From: Allolobophora icterica
Taxonomy: Eukaryota; Annelida; Clitellata; Crassiclitellata; Lumbricidae
Length of the DNA: 64,000 nucleotides
Direction: 5' to 3'
Assembly (NCBI GenBank): GCA_963556255.1
Contig: OY744607.1
Location: 49,237,846 to 49,301,845 of the forward strand
This document shows, piece after piece, positions 1 to 12,100 of this stretch; position 1 is the stretch's first letter; each line of letters opens with the position of its first letter. The notes under the pieces are model-generated. The model had not been told where the DNA came from and did no database searches. It was given only the letters and a program-made list of their open reading frames with translations. Made by a program: the position numbers and the translations under genes.

Positions 1-11
1 AATCGAATCAA

Positions 12-97
12 ATTTCTATCCGGACGGGGATTCGAACCCCCGACCTCTCCATCGACAGTTTAGCACGCTAACCACTACACTATCGTGCACCCCTCTA
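12..97 (-). repeat. tRNA-like SINE head (degenerate)
   Basis: Read on the minus strand this has a recognisable RNA polymerase III A box (TAGTGTAGTGG) and a B box (GGTTCGAATCC) at tRNA spacing, with an anticodon region that looks tRNA-Asp-like. The 5' acceptor strand does not pair with the 3' acceptor strand, so I do not call a working tRNA. A tRNA-derived SINE head or tRNA pseudogene is the better reading. Confidence 0.55.
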
Positions 98-1446
<1,349 letters not shown>

Positions 1447-1648
1447 CTCTGAAATGACCTCGTGGAGTCGATGAACTGCCTGTAGAGTCGAGTTCGGAAG
1501 ACGGTGAACCAGGGAAAGGCAAAGAGAGTCTTCTGAAAGGCTTCGAATACATTGTCCATTGAACTAATGACTCGAAGTGCGTCGGAACCGGGAAGTATTA
1601 ACGGTTCCAGACAACCGATGCGTACGTTGAAGGTAACCGCTGCAAACG
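1447..1648 (-). CDS. Cytochrome P450 gene A, exon 4 (partial gene)
   Basis: This 202-bp minus-strand exon encodes P450 sequence beginning near AVTFNVRIGCLEP, the region before helix F/G in mitochondrial-clan P450s. The acceptor is gtgtag at 1649-1654 and the donor is GTTAGG at 1441-1446. It matches exon 4 of gene B (45471-45672) in length, phase and most residues; the codon split with exon 3 (G|CG, Ala) works in both copies. The next upstream exon is 24 kb away because a Polinton lies in the intron. Exons 5-9 would lie left of the window. P450s are haem monooxygenases; the substrate cannot be inferred here. Confidence 0.85.
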
Positions 1649-1687
1649 CTACACACATCCACACCACAAATGGAAGAAATTTCTCTC

Positions 1688-1801
1688 CAGAAATTGTAAT
1701 TGTAATTAGTAACTTCTATTGTGTCGGTGTCTATTGCACAAGGCATCAACCGATGGCACACCAAAACCAAGCCGTAATCAGGTCAATATTCAAAACAGAG
1801 G
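1688..1801. repeat. Dispersed repeat R1, target of the Polinton
   Basis: One copy of a repeat whose core is TCAACCGATGGCACACC. Other copies or pieces are near 1320, 31096-31147 continuing at 32538-32590, 47935-47985, 51413-51470, 51512-51575 and 60947-61010. The Polinton target duplication (cagagg) begins at 1796, so the Polinton landed at or just beyond the end of this copy. Confidence 0.6.
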
Positions 1802-1887
1802 AGTAGGTATATTTAGACTATTCTGGGACAACCACGCAATAACCACGTGACGTCACGACCATCGTATGAGTCATCAGGTGATTACGT
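1802..1887 (+). repeat. Polinton left terminal inverted repeat
   Basis: This 86-bp arm is identical in inverted orientation to 23726-23811; similarity stops at 1888. It contains the palindrome TGACGTCA (CRE-like core) and ATGAGTCAT (AP-1-like core) about 18 bp apart. Confidence 0.95.
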
Positions 1888-1944
1888 TGGTTAGGAATTT
1901 CCTATAGTATCTAGTAATCTAGTTTTACGAAAGGGCTTAAAGGC

Positions 1945-2435
1945 ATGAATGTCCATAATAAAATGGATACTCGAACTGATTTCAAGAAATCACCTAAAGG
2001 AATAAATGTCCTTAATAAAATGGACTATTCGACGAAGACCGTCAAAGAACTACAAAATATCGCTCGAGAGAGAGGTATGGTTGGTTATTCGAGACTGCGA
2101 AAAGCGGAACTCGTAGCATTAATGTCGCCGAGGTCTGCGAGCAACCCGCTAGACGCTCCAGTTCCAGACATTAAGGTTCCAACGCTTACTCCGGGTAAGT
2201 ATACGCCTCCGTCTAATACTTGGAAATCTCGTTTCAGCCAAAACGTTTTGACTGAAATGGGGAATAAGGTGAGGTCTAAAATTAATTCTTTTTCAGATTG
2301 GTTGATTAGTTACGTGCCTCCTCAAATAGAAAAGACCGTCAACGATAAATTGGAATCGTTGAAGTCGAGGGTTTCGAGTATTTTCAGTAAAAATAATAAA
2401 AACAAGTTCGAAATCCGAGAGACCGCGAAAGCTAT
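1945..2435 (+). pseudogene. polB: Polinton DNA polymerase B, N-terminal part (interrupted)
   Basis: This is the N-terminal 163 or so codons of the Polinton family-B DNA polymerase. After a start at 1945 (or the in-frame ATG near 2023) comes a SAP-like helical motif (TVKELQNIARERG, then LRKAELVALM), followed by a basic, low-complexity linker. The phrase N-V-x-N-K-M-D occurs twice near the start, suggesting a small internal duplication. At 2436 the frame runs into an LTR retrotransposon. The codon phase at the target duplication is the same on both sides, so this fragment and 9189-12568 were one gene before the insertion. Confidence 0.9.
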
Positions 2436-3456
2436 TGTCGCGAAACCGGGGGTGTTCTTGGTTTCTGAGGCGGTGCGAGGTTCAGAGTTCTTACCAGGAT
2501 GTCCGAAAACCCCCACCCCTCGTGTAAAAGGCCAGGTCCGGCTCTCGTGGACTGTCAAGAGGCTTAAACAGAGTCGACAACGAAGTAACGTAGAAGTCCG
2601 TTTTAATCGCAAATATCCAATGAGCACAGAAGCATCCAAACTATAATCGCACTTATCGCATCCACAGAACTACAGCAACGTATGACTCAACAGCGAAAGA
2701 ACTATCGCAACGTACTGATATCGCAAACTACGACTTCCGCAATATACGGGTATCGCCACCACGACTCAGCATCAAGAGAACTATCGCAACTGTCGACGAT
2801 ATTCTTCTTCAGCTAGTCGAGACTTCTAGACCGATGCTTAGCTCAAGGCCGAATCTCAGACCGTCCTCCAGACTCTGTCCTCCCAGACTCTCTTGAAATC
2901 CCGGCCTTATATACCGAAATATTCCATGAGGTGTCTAGCACCGGGGTGACTCATCACCTAAGACACGAAGTGTCAGTCCAAAAGGGCACCCGTGGTCAAT
3001 TTAGACACCCAACCAATCAATAGGCCCAAAACGTCACCTCATGGGTGTCGAAATACAGAGAGCTGAAAGCATCGGCCTTGCCTCAGATCCCCAAAGTAAC
3101 ACCTCACACAATTCTCTCGGTGCTGATTTACAGAGATACAATACATCTAATCAACGGCACTCCATAGGGTGTCGTTTCGACATCGGCACCTCACGGCGCT
3201 CCATAGGGTGCCAAAACGAACTTGTCACACAGTCAAATTATATAGCACCCACAGGGTGTCAATACGGAAACCGCACCCAGCCAAATATCTCAGCACCCTA
3301 CAGGGTGTCAAACAAGGCAACAGCTCCCTAGCACTTCATGGGTGCCAACTCAAAATAGACACCTCACAGGGTGTCGAATTAAAGCAATCACCACACCGCA
3401 CCTCATGTGTGTCAGCTTAAAACATGCACCTCGTGGCAAGAATGAATTTCTCGACA
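2436..3456 (-). repeat. 3' LTR of the nested retrotransposon
   Basis: This 1021-bp repeat has TG...CA ends. On the plus strand at 2920-3440 it carries about ten short inverted motifs of the form CACC...GGGTGTC, spaced about 30-50 bp apart. A TATA sequence (CGGTATATAAGG, minus strand) is at 2905-2916. Open stretches inside the LTR are incidental. Confidence 0.95.
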
Positions 3457-3469
3457 ATTCCCCGCCACC
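3457..3469 (-). promoter_or_regulatory. Polypurine tract
   Basis: On the minus strand GGTGGCGGGGAAT directly abuts the TG of the 3' LTR, where plus-strand DNA priming is expected in LTR elements. Confidence 0.7.
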
Positions 3470-4088
3470 AATAATTCCGAAAGCCTCCTTTTCGGAGACC
3501 AAAGCACACTAATTTAAAGCTTTGTCCGTGAATCTAACTAAATGTTCAATTATCAGTGACCTCACATCCTAACAAAAAAAAAATCACATTTTCTAAAAGT
3601 CCATAAAGCCTCATTAAACCAACTGCTAAGGGATCTACTGCTATCGAAAAACCTTAAGTGCTTGCAAACCGCAAAATCTTAACGTAGCTAATCAAGTCAC
3701 GTGTAAAAAAAACAGTCAATAGGCCTGTATCTCAAAATCCGAACACGTGCAAGCAGCAAACCTTAACACATCAACCGCAAAACATTAACACAACAAGCAA
3801 ATCCATGCTAAAAAAAAATTGAACATTTGCAACCCGCAAAACTTAAACTCAACTGTCAATCAAAAACGATTATATCGTTGTTAAAGTTCAGTTCTCTAAG
3901 TGACGATGCAGTGGACTTTAACGTAAAACTCAAAACTGACTAACTTATCGAAGCAAAGTCATGCATAACAACAAGCAACACACAACAGAAAATGTCCGCC
4001 TGTGATCAGCAAAACTCAAAGCAGATTGACTTATCCAACAAAATCAGGCATAAGCAACAACTTTAACGCGCTGTCTAGCCATACTAGG
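3470..4088. other. Non-coding 3' region of the retrotransposon
   Basis: No gene seen. The DNA is A-rich on the plus strand, with loosely repeated phrases such as GCAAACC and CGCAAAAC-TTAA between the C2H2 gene and the polypurine tract; it probably serves as the 3' untranslated region. Confidence 0.6.
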
Positions 4089-5015
4089 TTAGTCCAAGAC
4101 TATGACATCGTCATCAAAGTCTTCGAAAGGTTCCAGTTTCATCTGTGATGGGACAGACGCCTGCTCTGTCAGCAGCCGACGAAAGATTCTTCGAAGCACT
4201 GCTTCCGAACACGAAGGCACATTAACCTTCATTCGTCCCAGAAAGTCGTCCCTTGTCTCTCCTGAGCGCAGCCACCGTCCTTGTTCCACGATCTCACGCA
4301 GTTGCATTTCCGAGACATCGAGATCAGCTTCGCTTGGTCGATCTCGGTTGTCCTCAGTAGAAGAGTCATCAGAGATAAGAATTTCTCTCACCTCAGTCGC
4401 CGCGCGATTTTCGTCCAGAAATCGACCATCCATAGCTGTGGCGCCATCGCCATCGTCCCATGTAGGCCGATCTATTTCTCCACAGAGGCGCAACAGCTCC
4501 TCAAAGTCTGTAGTCGGTTGACCAAGCATTGACGATAGGTCAAGGTCCATCAACTCGTCCACATCGAAGGAGAATGGACTTATTTCGCGTGACAGGTCAC
4601 GCGGTTCGACATCCCACATCAGTCCATCAATGGTCGAAGTGGCTCGACCACCATCTCGAAGTCCTTCGTCGCAGGTCAGCGACGCAGCGACACCCGAAGG
4701 AGTAGCGTCACCTGCTTTCGTCTGCAGACCACCAGTTTCCGGTTCCGCAGGAACATCTGCACAACGTAGCTCGTAGAGAATGTTCTGAATTTCTCTGTTC
4801 GGGCTGGAGTCGTGTGTCACGCCAGACGTCATTACCTCGGCTGGCTCGTTCTCCACTTCCGGTGCTGTCGCGGTCGACGGTTCCTCTGTTCCGCTTGGTC
4901 CAGTCACTCTTCTCACCCACAACGAATGAAAGCGCTTCCGATGACGTAGTAAGGAACGTTTGGCTGTAACTCCAATTCCGCACTCGTCGCACAGGTATCG
5001 CAATTCGCCCGACAT
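4089..5015 (-). CDS. Single C2H2 zinc-finger protein carried by the retrotransposon
   Basis: This 308-residue product does not belong to any standard retroelement protein I know. Residues about 9-30 form a classical C2H2 finger (C-x2-C-x12-H-x4-H: CDECG...HRKRFH). The rest is acidic and Ser/Glu-rich with no clear enzyme motif. Two hydrophobic-acidic patches, ILISDDSSTED and the C-terminal DDDVIVLD, look like SUMO-interacting motifs. It starts 425 bp past the pol stop on the same strand and has its own TATA box 45 bp upstream. A captured host gene or an accessory regulator is plausible; it occupies the position where env lies in some Gypsy elements, but shows no signal peptide or membrane segment. 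Confidence 0.75.
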   Translation of the reverse strand: MSGELRYLCDECGIGVTAKRSLLRHRKRFHSLWVRRVTGPSGTEEPSTATAPEVENEPAEVMTSGVTHDSSPNREIQNILYELRCADVPAEPETGGLQTKAGDATPSGVAASLTCDEGLRDGGRATSTIDGLMWDVEPRDLSREISPFSFDVDELMDLDLSSMLGQPTTDFEELLRLCGEIDRPTWDDGDGATAMDGRFLDENRAATEVREILISDDSSTEDNRDRPSEADLDVSEMQLREIVEQGRWLRSGETRDDFLGRMKVNVPSCSEAVLRRIFRRLLTEQASVPSQMKLEPFEDFDDDVIVLD

Positions 5016-5054
5016 GCTTGCGATCTTCAGAATGACTTGCCCACAGAATTCCTG

Positions 5055-5066
5055 GGTTTATATAGA
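5055..5066 (-). promoter_or_regulatory. TATA box of the C2H2 gene
   Basis: On the minus strand CTATATAAACCC lies about 45 bp before the ATG at 5015. It suggests a subgenomic promoter separate from the LTR. Confidence 0.55.
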
Positions 5067-5214
5067 CACAGCCGGTGTCACTTTTCGACGTCACCGACTC
5101 TTTTCTCCACAGCACCGCAGGGTAAAACAGCACCCATGCATTTTCGACTGTAACAATCAGTGCTTCTAATGCACTGTTTTCTCGAATGCCAAGTTCGCTG
5201 TCGCCGATTTCACA

Positions 5215-5405
5215 CAAAGTCTCCAAGCAAACATCCATAAGCCGAAGTCTCAACGCACATGGTCGGAGTCTCAAAGGCAATAAGCCAAAGTCTCAAAAGC
5301 AAAAAGCCAAAGTCTCAAAGCAAAAAGTCAAAATTTCCACGCTGAATTTTCAAAGCCAAAATCTCAACGCCAAGTCTCAAAAGCAAAAAGCCAAAGTCTC
5401 ATCGG
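5215..5405. repeat. Short tandem repeat upstream of the C2H2 gene
   Basis: About eight diverged copies of AAAAGCCAAAGTCTCA (16-24 bp spacing) lie between the pol stop and the C2H2 TATA box. The position fits an enhancer-like array; that role is inference. Confidence 0.75.
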
Positions 5406-5439
5406 AGGCTTTCTTCGTTACTTTGCAGCGGCTCTTCAT

Positions 5440-8100
5440 TTACTGATATCGCACGGGTTTCCGTATCACCCGGCGTGGTCGAAGGCTGTCATTGAAGACT
5501 TCACACGGTCTTTTGGCCGACCAATCACCATCGTCGTCGTCGTCCTCCTCCGGCGACGGAAAACACAGCTCCAGCTCAACCACATGAGCAACAAAAAGCG
5601 GTGCTCTCGGCGGACGTCCGTAGATAAGGTTGAGTAGTGCTCGAACCTCTGCTCCATGCACCCATGTGAATCTGATCACCTCAGGAGTTGATGCACAACA
5701 TTCCGCCAAGACGTGGGAGAAAACCTCATCCCAGTCACACTGCTGGCTGTTAATAACCCTCCCCAGCATAAAATTTGGCGTGCGGTGGAACCTCTCAATT
5801 AAGTTGTTTCCGCTGGGGTTATAGCTGAATATCTTACCCCTAACTATCCCCAATAGTTTGCACAACTCCCGAAATGAATGTCCTCGATCATTAAGGATCC
5901 GCATTGGTGCCCCGCACCTTACAATAACATGCTCAACCAGAGCCTTCGCTACTGATGAGACTTCCTCTTTGGCTAAAGAAGCGGCATCTACATTTTTCGT
6001 CTTCCGGGCCAGCATCACTCTGACTGCCCGCTCGCTCACCGTCGGCTCAATCACTCCATTGACAATCATCTGATCCACTCTCTCATCTGGTAGCGGTTGT
6101 CTTACTGGGGCCGCATTCCCCGTATCTACTCTGTGGGTGCATACTGATGTCCTCTCTAGATCACTCTCACCCGTAGAGAACACATCCCGATATTCTCGCA
6201 GAAGTCCCTTCAGCTTCTCTCTGGCTTCCATCGGTACGTCCTCGGGCAGGTCACCCAATAATACCTCCTCACACGATCTTTCCTCGGCAGTCCCACTCAT
6301 CTCATTATTTATTTCCACCTGAACGGGGCGTAGCTGACCTAACAATTGGTCCTTATCTAACCGAACTGATGCCTCGGTCAAATTGACTACACTCACCTTA
6401 GCAACTGAAGCCTTTTCATTTACTAACACCCGAGCTACATGAATTCCAGGTCGAATTTCTTTAGCTTCAGTCATCCAAGCAGGAGCAGTTACCGCTAAGT
6501 CCCCATAAATCGTCTTAGCCTCAATATCTTGTTGACACTTAGGGGGAATAAGGACCTCTTCTGCTACCATTACCCGCCTACACCATATGGACCCGTTACC
6601 CTTGACCAATGATATCATACGGCGTCCTACGAATAATGCTCCCGTGCCAAATCCTAGGCGGCACCGATGCTGTCTCAGCCAGTCCATCCCAAGCATAGGT
6701 TCTACGATCTGGTCAGAGACCAAGAACGTGGTGGGAATTACAAACCCACGCCATACCTTAATCAGGACTGTCAGCTCACCCAACACCCGAATTTCGGTCC
6801 CATTAGCAGCCAAAAGCACACGGTGACAGGAAGTCAGTTCCAAACCCTCTACGGCGGAAAAAGGCACCAAACTCACCTCTGATCCGGTGTCGATCAGGCA
6901 CAGATGTGTTCTCCCGTTGATTGTTCCTCGGATGTACATGGCGTTATTTCCCCCTCGGTTCATGGGACTCTGACGAGTGGTGTGGTTCACCGCGACTTCT
7001 TCTTCTTGAGTCGGAGCCTCCGGTTCGGCGGTGGGTACTTGGCGGCGAAAGCGTCGATCCTGACGGCAGTTCCGGGCGAAGTGACCGGCTCTTCCGCAGT
7101 TGTAGCAGTTCTGTGCTCTCCCTGTGTTTCGCTGATTGTCCTCTCCACGGTAGGTATCGCGTCGTGGCTCAGGATGGTTCCGAAGTTCCGCAAACTGACG
7201 ATCGATACGCTCTTCCATTTCTCGTTGCCACTTGCGCTGGGCTTCCATCTGAGCTGTCAGGAATCGGTCCAGCTGCGACTGGATCTGGTTACTCTCGTCG
7301 GCGGCTTGTGCTCCTCGAACACGGTTGGGCAATCTCCGCCGATCCTCCGAATCCGCCGTTCGCTGGTATGCCTCCAACCGTAATGCTGTCCGATAGGCTT
7401 CATCCAACGTCTTGGGTTCTCGTTCCCTTACTTTCAAGGACAACTCCCGGTCTCTCATCGCCTCCAAAAACGAATCACGAGCGACGATTTCTGTAGTCTC
7501 ATTGGAAGGCACAGGATACGCCAACACGACCAACCGGCGTATTTCGTGAAGAAGGTTGCTCAGAGTCTCGTCCGCCCGCTGGCGACGGTAGTACAATTGT
7601 GCTCTGAACGTCTCTGCCTGTCCTTCTGTACCGTATCTTTGGCGGAGGCGACCGACTAATTCCTCGTAAGTAACGTCCTCTCTCGCACCAAAGTCCCATA
7701 ATAACTGCGTGGCGGCCTTTTCCAGAGCGCAGCGCAGAAAATCAACTCGATCTTCAGATGTCCATCCATTGTGCCGTGCGCACACTTCAAATTGGGCTAG
7801 AAACGATTCCAGCGATCCCGTACCGTCAAACTTTCCGGGTTTCATTGGCGCCTTCCGGTAGACAACGCCAGTACTCTTCGCTGGTTTCGATTCTGTCGGC
7901 CGCTCTTCTCGTTCCGTTGCGTCGTTCGCCGTCACCGAGCTTGGACCGTCAAACTCAATGAATTCCAGCAGGCGACTTAGATCGGACTTGTCGTCTTTCG
8001 TCGTCCTCTTCACAAACGGAGTCGAGCTGCTTGGCTGTCGAATCGGATCTTCATCCACGTCCAACAATGTATAGTGGACGGTGCGGCGTTCTGGCTCCAT
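5440..8100 (-). pseudogene. gag-pol: Gag-Pol polyprotein with RT/RNase H deleted
   Basis: One open frame of 886 codons starts at ATG 8100. In order: a retrotransposon Gag domain (from PGKFDGTGSLESFL), a CCHC zinc knuckle (CYNCGRAGHFARNC), an aspartic protease (LIDTGSEVSLVP), a pre-RT linker (HRVDTGNAAPVRQPL, GVIEP), then directly integrase core sequence (LNDRGHSFRELCKLLGI, ERFHRT) and a short tail. The reverse transcriptase palm, RNase H and first part of integrase are missing, yet the frame stays open across the junction. The style is Mag-like Ty3/Gypsy. It cannot be autonomous. Confidence 0.9.
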
Positions 8101-8147
8101 ATCAGAACTTCCGTTGACTTTCGTTGACTCGACGAACAGAAACACAA

Positions 8148-8164
8148 CCCCACTTCTGGTACCA
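8148..8164 (-). promoter_or_regulatory. Primer-binding site
   Basis: On the minus strand TGGTACCAGAAGTGGGG begins three bases after the 5' LTR. The TGG start fits pairing with a tRNA 3' CCA end; it resembles the initiator-Met type, but the tRNA is not certain. Confidence 0.7.
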
Positions 8165-8167
8165 GTT

Positions 8168-9188
8168 TGTCGCGAAACCGGGGGTGTTCTTGGTTTCTGA
8201 GGCGGTGCGAGGTTCAGAGTTCTTACCAGGATGTCCGAAAACCCCCACCCCTCGTGTAAAAGGCCAGGTCCGGCTCTCGTGGACTGTCAAGAGGCTTAAA
8301 CAGAGTCGACAACGAAGTAACGTAGAAGTCCGTTTTAATCGCAAATATCCAATGAGCACAGAAGCATCCAAACTATAATCGCACTTATCGCATCCACAGA
8401 ACTACAGCAACGTATGACTCAACAGCGAAAGAACTATCGCAACGTACTGATATCGCAAACTACGACTTCCGCAATATACGGGTATCGCCACCACGACTCA
8501 GCATCAAGAGAACTATCGCAACTGTCGACGATATTCTTCTTCAGCTAGTCGAGACTTCTAGACCGATGCTTAGCTCAAGGCCGAATCTCAGACCGTCCTC
8601 CAGACTCTGTCCTCCCAGACTCTCTTGAAATCCCGGCCTTATATACCGAAATATTCCATGAGGTGTCTAGCACCGGGGTGACTCATCACCTAAGACACGA
8701 AGTGTCAGTCCAAAAGGGCACCCGTGGTCAATTTAGACACCCAACCAATCAATAGGCCCAAAACGTCACCTCATGGGTGTCGAAATACAGAGAGCTGAAA
8801 GCATCGGCCTTGCCTCAGATCCCCAAAGTAACACCTCACACAATTCTCTCGGTGCTGATTTACAGAGATACAATACATCTAATCAACGGCACTCCATAGG
8901 GTGTCGTTTCGACATCGGCACCTCACGGCGCTCCATAGGGTGCCAAAACGAACTTGTCACACAGTCAAATTATATAGCACCCACAGGGTGTCAATACGGA
9001 AACCGCACCCAGCCAAATATCTCAGCACCCTACAGGGTGTCAAACAAGGCAACAGCTCCCTAGCACTTCATGGGTGCCAACTCAAAATAGACACCTCACA
9101 GGGTGTCGAATTAAAGCAATCACCACACCGCACCTCATGTGTGTCAGCTTAAAACATGCACCTCGTGGCAAGAATGAATTTCTCGACA
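8168..9188 (-). repeat. 5' LTR of the nested retrotransposon
   Basis: Same length and, by eye, same sequence as 2436-3456. The minus-strand TATA sequence is at 8637-8648 and would start genomic transcription toward gag. The apparent coding extension upstream of polB at 9074-9187 is LTR sequence, not polymerase. Confidence 0.95.
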
Positions 9189-12100
9189 CTATTAAGGGTT
9201 TTACTAAGCGATACACGATCGATGGATTCGGTGGAATCGACGCCACGTCTTTTCTTAATGCCGTAAGACCTCAGGTAGTCAGTCTGTTAGCGAAAAATCG
9301 TGGGGTAAAAGTTCAATTCAATCTTAATTGCGTAATGAAGAAAGTAGATATTAAATCTGGGGAAGAAGTCGAAGCCGAACCTAATTTTAAATCAAAGACC
9401 GATATCATTTTAGACGCAACCGACGTGTGTGAAATATATAGCAACGCAGTGGATAAAATTAAGGAGAGCATGGCAAGTTTTCAGATGAGAGGTAGTAATT
9501 GGAGGTTTAAAACCGTTATGAAGTTGGATATCGATACAGTGGTATATAAGCCATTGAAAGGCAGTTCTTATATTCCGCTTCCCGAGTATTTAGCCAATAA
9601 AAAGGCTATTATTAACCTGAAAAACAACGACGATGAATGTTTCAAGTGGTGCGTTACTAGAGCGCTGAACCTGATAGATGACCACCCAGAAAGAATCACT
9701 AGAGATCTAAAAGAACAATCTAAGAAACTCGATTGGAGTGGTATTGAATTCCCAGTCGCTGCTGATGCTAACGTAATAAATAAGTTTGAGCGTCATAATA
9801 ACGTTAGCGTTAACGTATTCGGCTATGAAAAGGATGTATATCCATTATATATATCGAGGCACGAAAGCGATATCTGTGTAGATCTACTGCTTATTTCCGA
9901 CGGAGAAAAGAAGCATTATTGCTGGATCAAGAACTTTAATAGAATGATGGCGGCACGAACAGAAAAATCTGTAAATTCGATGCACTATTGTAAAAGATGT
10001 TTGCAGGGATATAGAGAGCTAGGTTCGCTTCATAAACACACCGAGTACTGTTCCCAACACGAGGCGCAAAAGATAGAACTTCCAGAACCAGGAACTATGT
10101 TGAGTTTTAAAAATTATTATAGAAAGATGAGGGTCCCCTTTGTAGTTTACGCCGATTTCGAAAGTTTTATTAAACCTATAGACACATGTCAACCAGATCC
10201 TAACACGTCCTACACCAACAAATACCAAAAACACGTTCCAAGTTCTTTCTGTTATTACATAAAATGTTTCGATGATGACTTATATTCGCGAGCCCCCGTA
10301 ATATTCACAGCGAAGAACGAAGACGATGATGTAGCGCAGATATTTGTAGACACTCTTATAGATGATATAAAAGATATTTACAAGCGATTTAAATTTCCAA
10401 AAGACATGATATTCAGGAAGGAAGACAAGGAGCTATACGACTCGGCTACTGTTTGCCACATTTGCGAAGGCGAACTAGGCGATGATCGAGTTCGAGACCA
10501 CTGTCATTTAACTGGAAAATATAGAGGAGCCGCTCATACAATTTGTAATCTACGCTATAGAGTCCCTAAGTTTATCCCGGTACTGCTACATAATTTATCC
10601 GGATACGACAGTCATTTATTCGTAAAGAAACTACGAGGCGATGATAACGAAAAGATTAACTGCATTCCTTGCAATGAAGAGAAGTACATCTCATTTAGCA
10701 GAGAAGTTGTAGTTGATAAGTTTATGGGTAAAGAAGATAAGGAAGTAGAGGTTAAACATGAATTACGTTTCATCGATAGTTTTCGATTTATGGCTTCGAG
10801 TCTCGACGCATTATCGAGGAACCTAAGTAAAGACCAGTGTAAAAATATAAGCAAGCACTACTCTGGTAATCAGCTCGATCTCTTGTTTAGAAAAGGAGCG
10901 TATGCTTACGATTACGTCGATTCTATCGATCGCTTGAACGAAACAGAACTACCACCAAAGTCAGCATTCTATTCGAGACTTAACGACTCAGACATTAGCG
11001 ATGAAGACTACAACCATGCACTAGCGGTATGGAACGAATTCGGATTTAAAACGTTCAGAGAATACCACGATTTATATAACCTGTCCGATGTTCTCCTGCT
11101 CGCCGACGTGTTTGAGAATTTTAGAGACGTGTGCTGCGAGAACTATGGTCTAGACCCCGCTTGGTATTATACTTCTCCAGGGCTTGCTTGGGACGCCGCA
11201 TTAAAGTTGACTGGAGTAGAGTTGGAGTTGTTGAGCGATTACGATATGATACTAATGGTTAAACACGGGATAAGAGGTGGTGTTAGTACAATTTCACATC
11301 GTTATGGGCAGGCGAACAATAAGTACACACCCTCGTTTGATGACAGCAAGCCTTCATCATTTATAACCTATTTAGACGCTAACAATTTGTATGGAGGGGC
11401 TATGTGTAAGAATCTACCAAGTCACGGGTTCAAGTGGATGGGTAATGATGAGCTAAACGACTGGAGATCAACGCCGAGTATATTAGAAGTGGACTTGGAA
11501 TATCATAGAGATTTGCACGATCTTCACAACGACTACCCTCTTGCCCCTGAGAATATTACACCCGAATTTTCGACTGTACCTAAACTCATTCCAAACCTGA
11601 ACGATAAAGTAAAGTACATAGTCCATCATGAAAATTTAAAGCTGTACGAAAGCCTAGGTTTGAAGATAACCAAAATTCATCGTGGAATTAAGTTTGAAGA
11701 AAGTGCCTGGTTGAAAACCTATATCGATCTAAATACCAGCCTGAGGACCAGAGCCACCAACGATTTCGAGAAAGACTTTTTCAAACTAATGAATAATAGT
11801 GTGTTTGGGAAGACGTGTGAAAATATAGAATCTCGAGTAGACATAAAACTAGTTTCCAGCGAGAAGCAAGCTATAAAACTAGCGGCGAAAACGAGCTACG
11901 ACACTCGAACTATTTTTGATGAAAATCTAATCGCCATTCATATGAAACGTACGAAACTATATTACAACAAGCCTATATATCTCGGTATGTGTATTTTAGA
12001 TTTAAGCAAGACGATAATGTTCGATTTCCACTATAATTACATCAAGACTAAATACGGAGACAGGGCTAAGCTATTATTCACCGATACGGATTCGTTGGCG

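Larger units (their letters stand above)
2436..9188 (-). mobile_element. Ty3/Gypsy-type LTR retrotransposon inside polB, defective
   Basis: Two 1021-bp direct repeats (2436-3456 and 8168-9188) start TG and end CA and flank a minus-strand gag-pol frame. The target duplication is ctat at 2432-2435 and 9189-9192. A tRNA-type primer-binding site follows the 5' LTR and a G-rich polypurine tract precedes the 3' LTR. I saw no difference between the LTRs, so the insertion is recent. The coding part lacks reverse transcriptase and RNase H, so it probably moved using enzymes from a complete relative. An extra C2H2 protein gene lies between pol and the 3' LTR. Confidence 0.95.

Noticed and set aside
12..97. 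Functional tRNA gene
   Set aside because: A and B boxes are present but the acceptor stem does not pair.
2436..2646. Extension of the polB N-terminal frame
   Set aside because: From 2436 on it reads LTR sequence; the frame end is chance.
2920..3440. CRISPR-like array in the LTR
   Set aside because: Spacing is irregular, units are diverged and the array is duplicated with the LTR; the context is eukaryotic.
4102..4532. Plus-strand frames opposite the C2H2 gene
   Set aside because: Shadows; no motif, and the minus-strand frame has a finger, promoter and better context.
6904..7496. Plus-strand frames of 159 and 191 residues
   Set aside because: Antisense shadows of the GC-rich gag-pol frame.
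9074..9188. PolB start at 9074
   Set aside because: These codons are the end of the 5' LTR of the inserted element; the true N-terminus is at 1945-2435.
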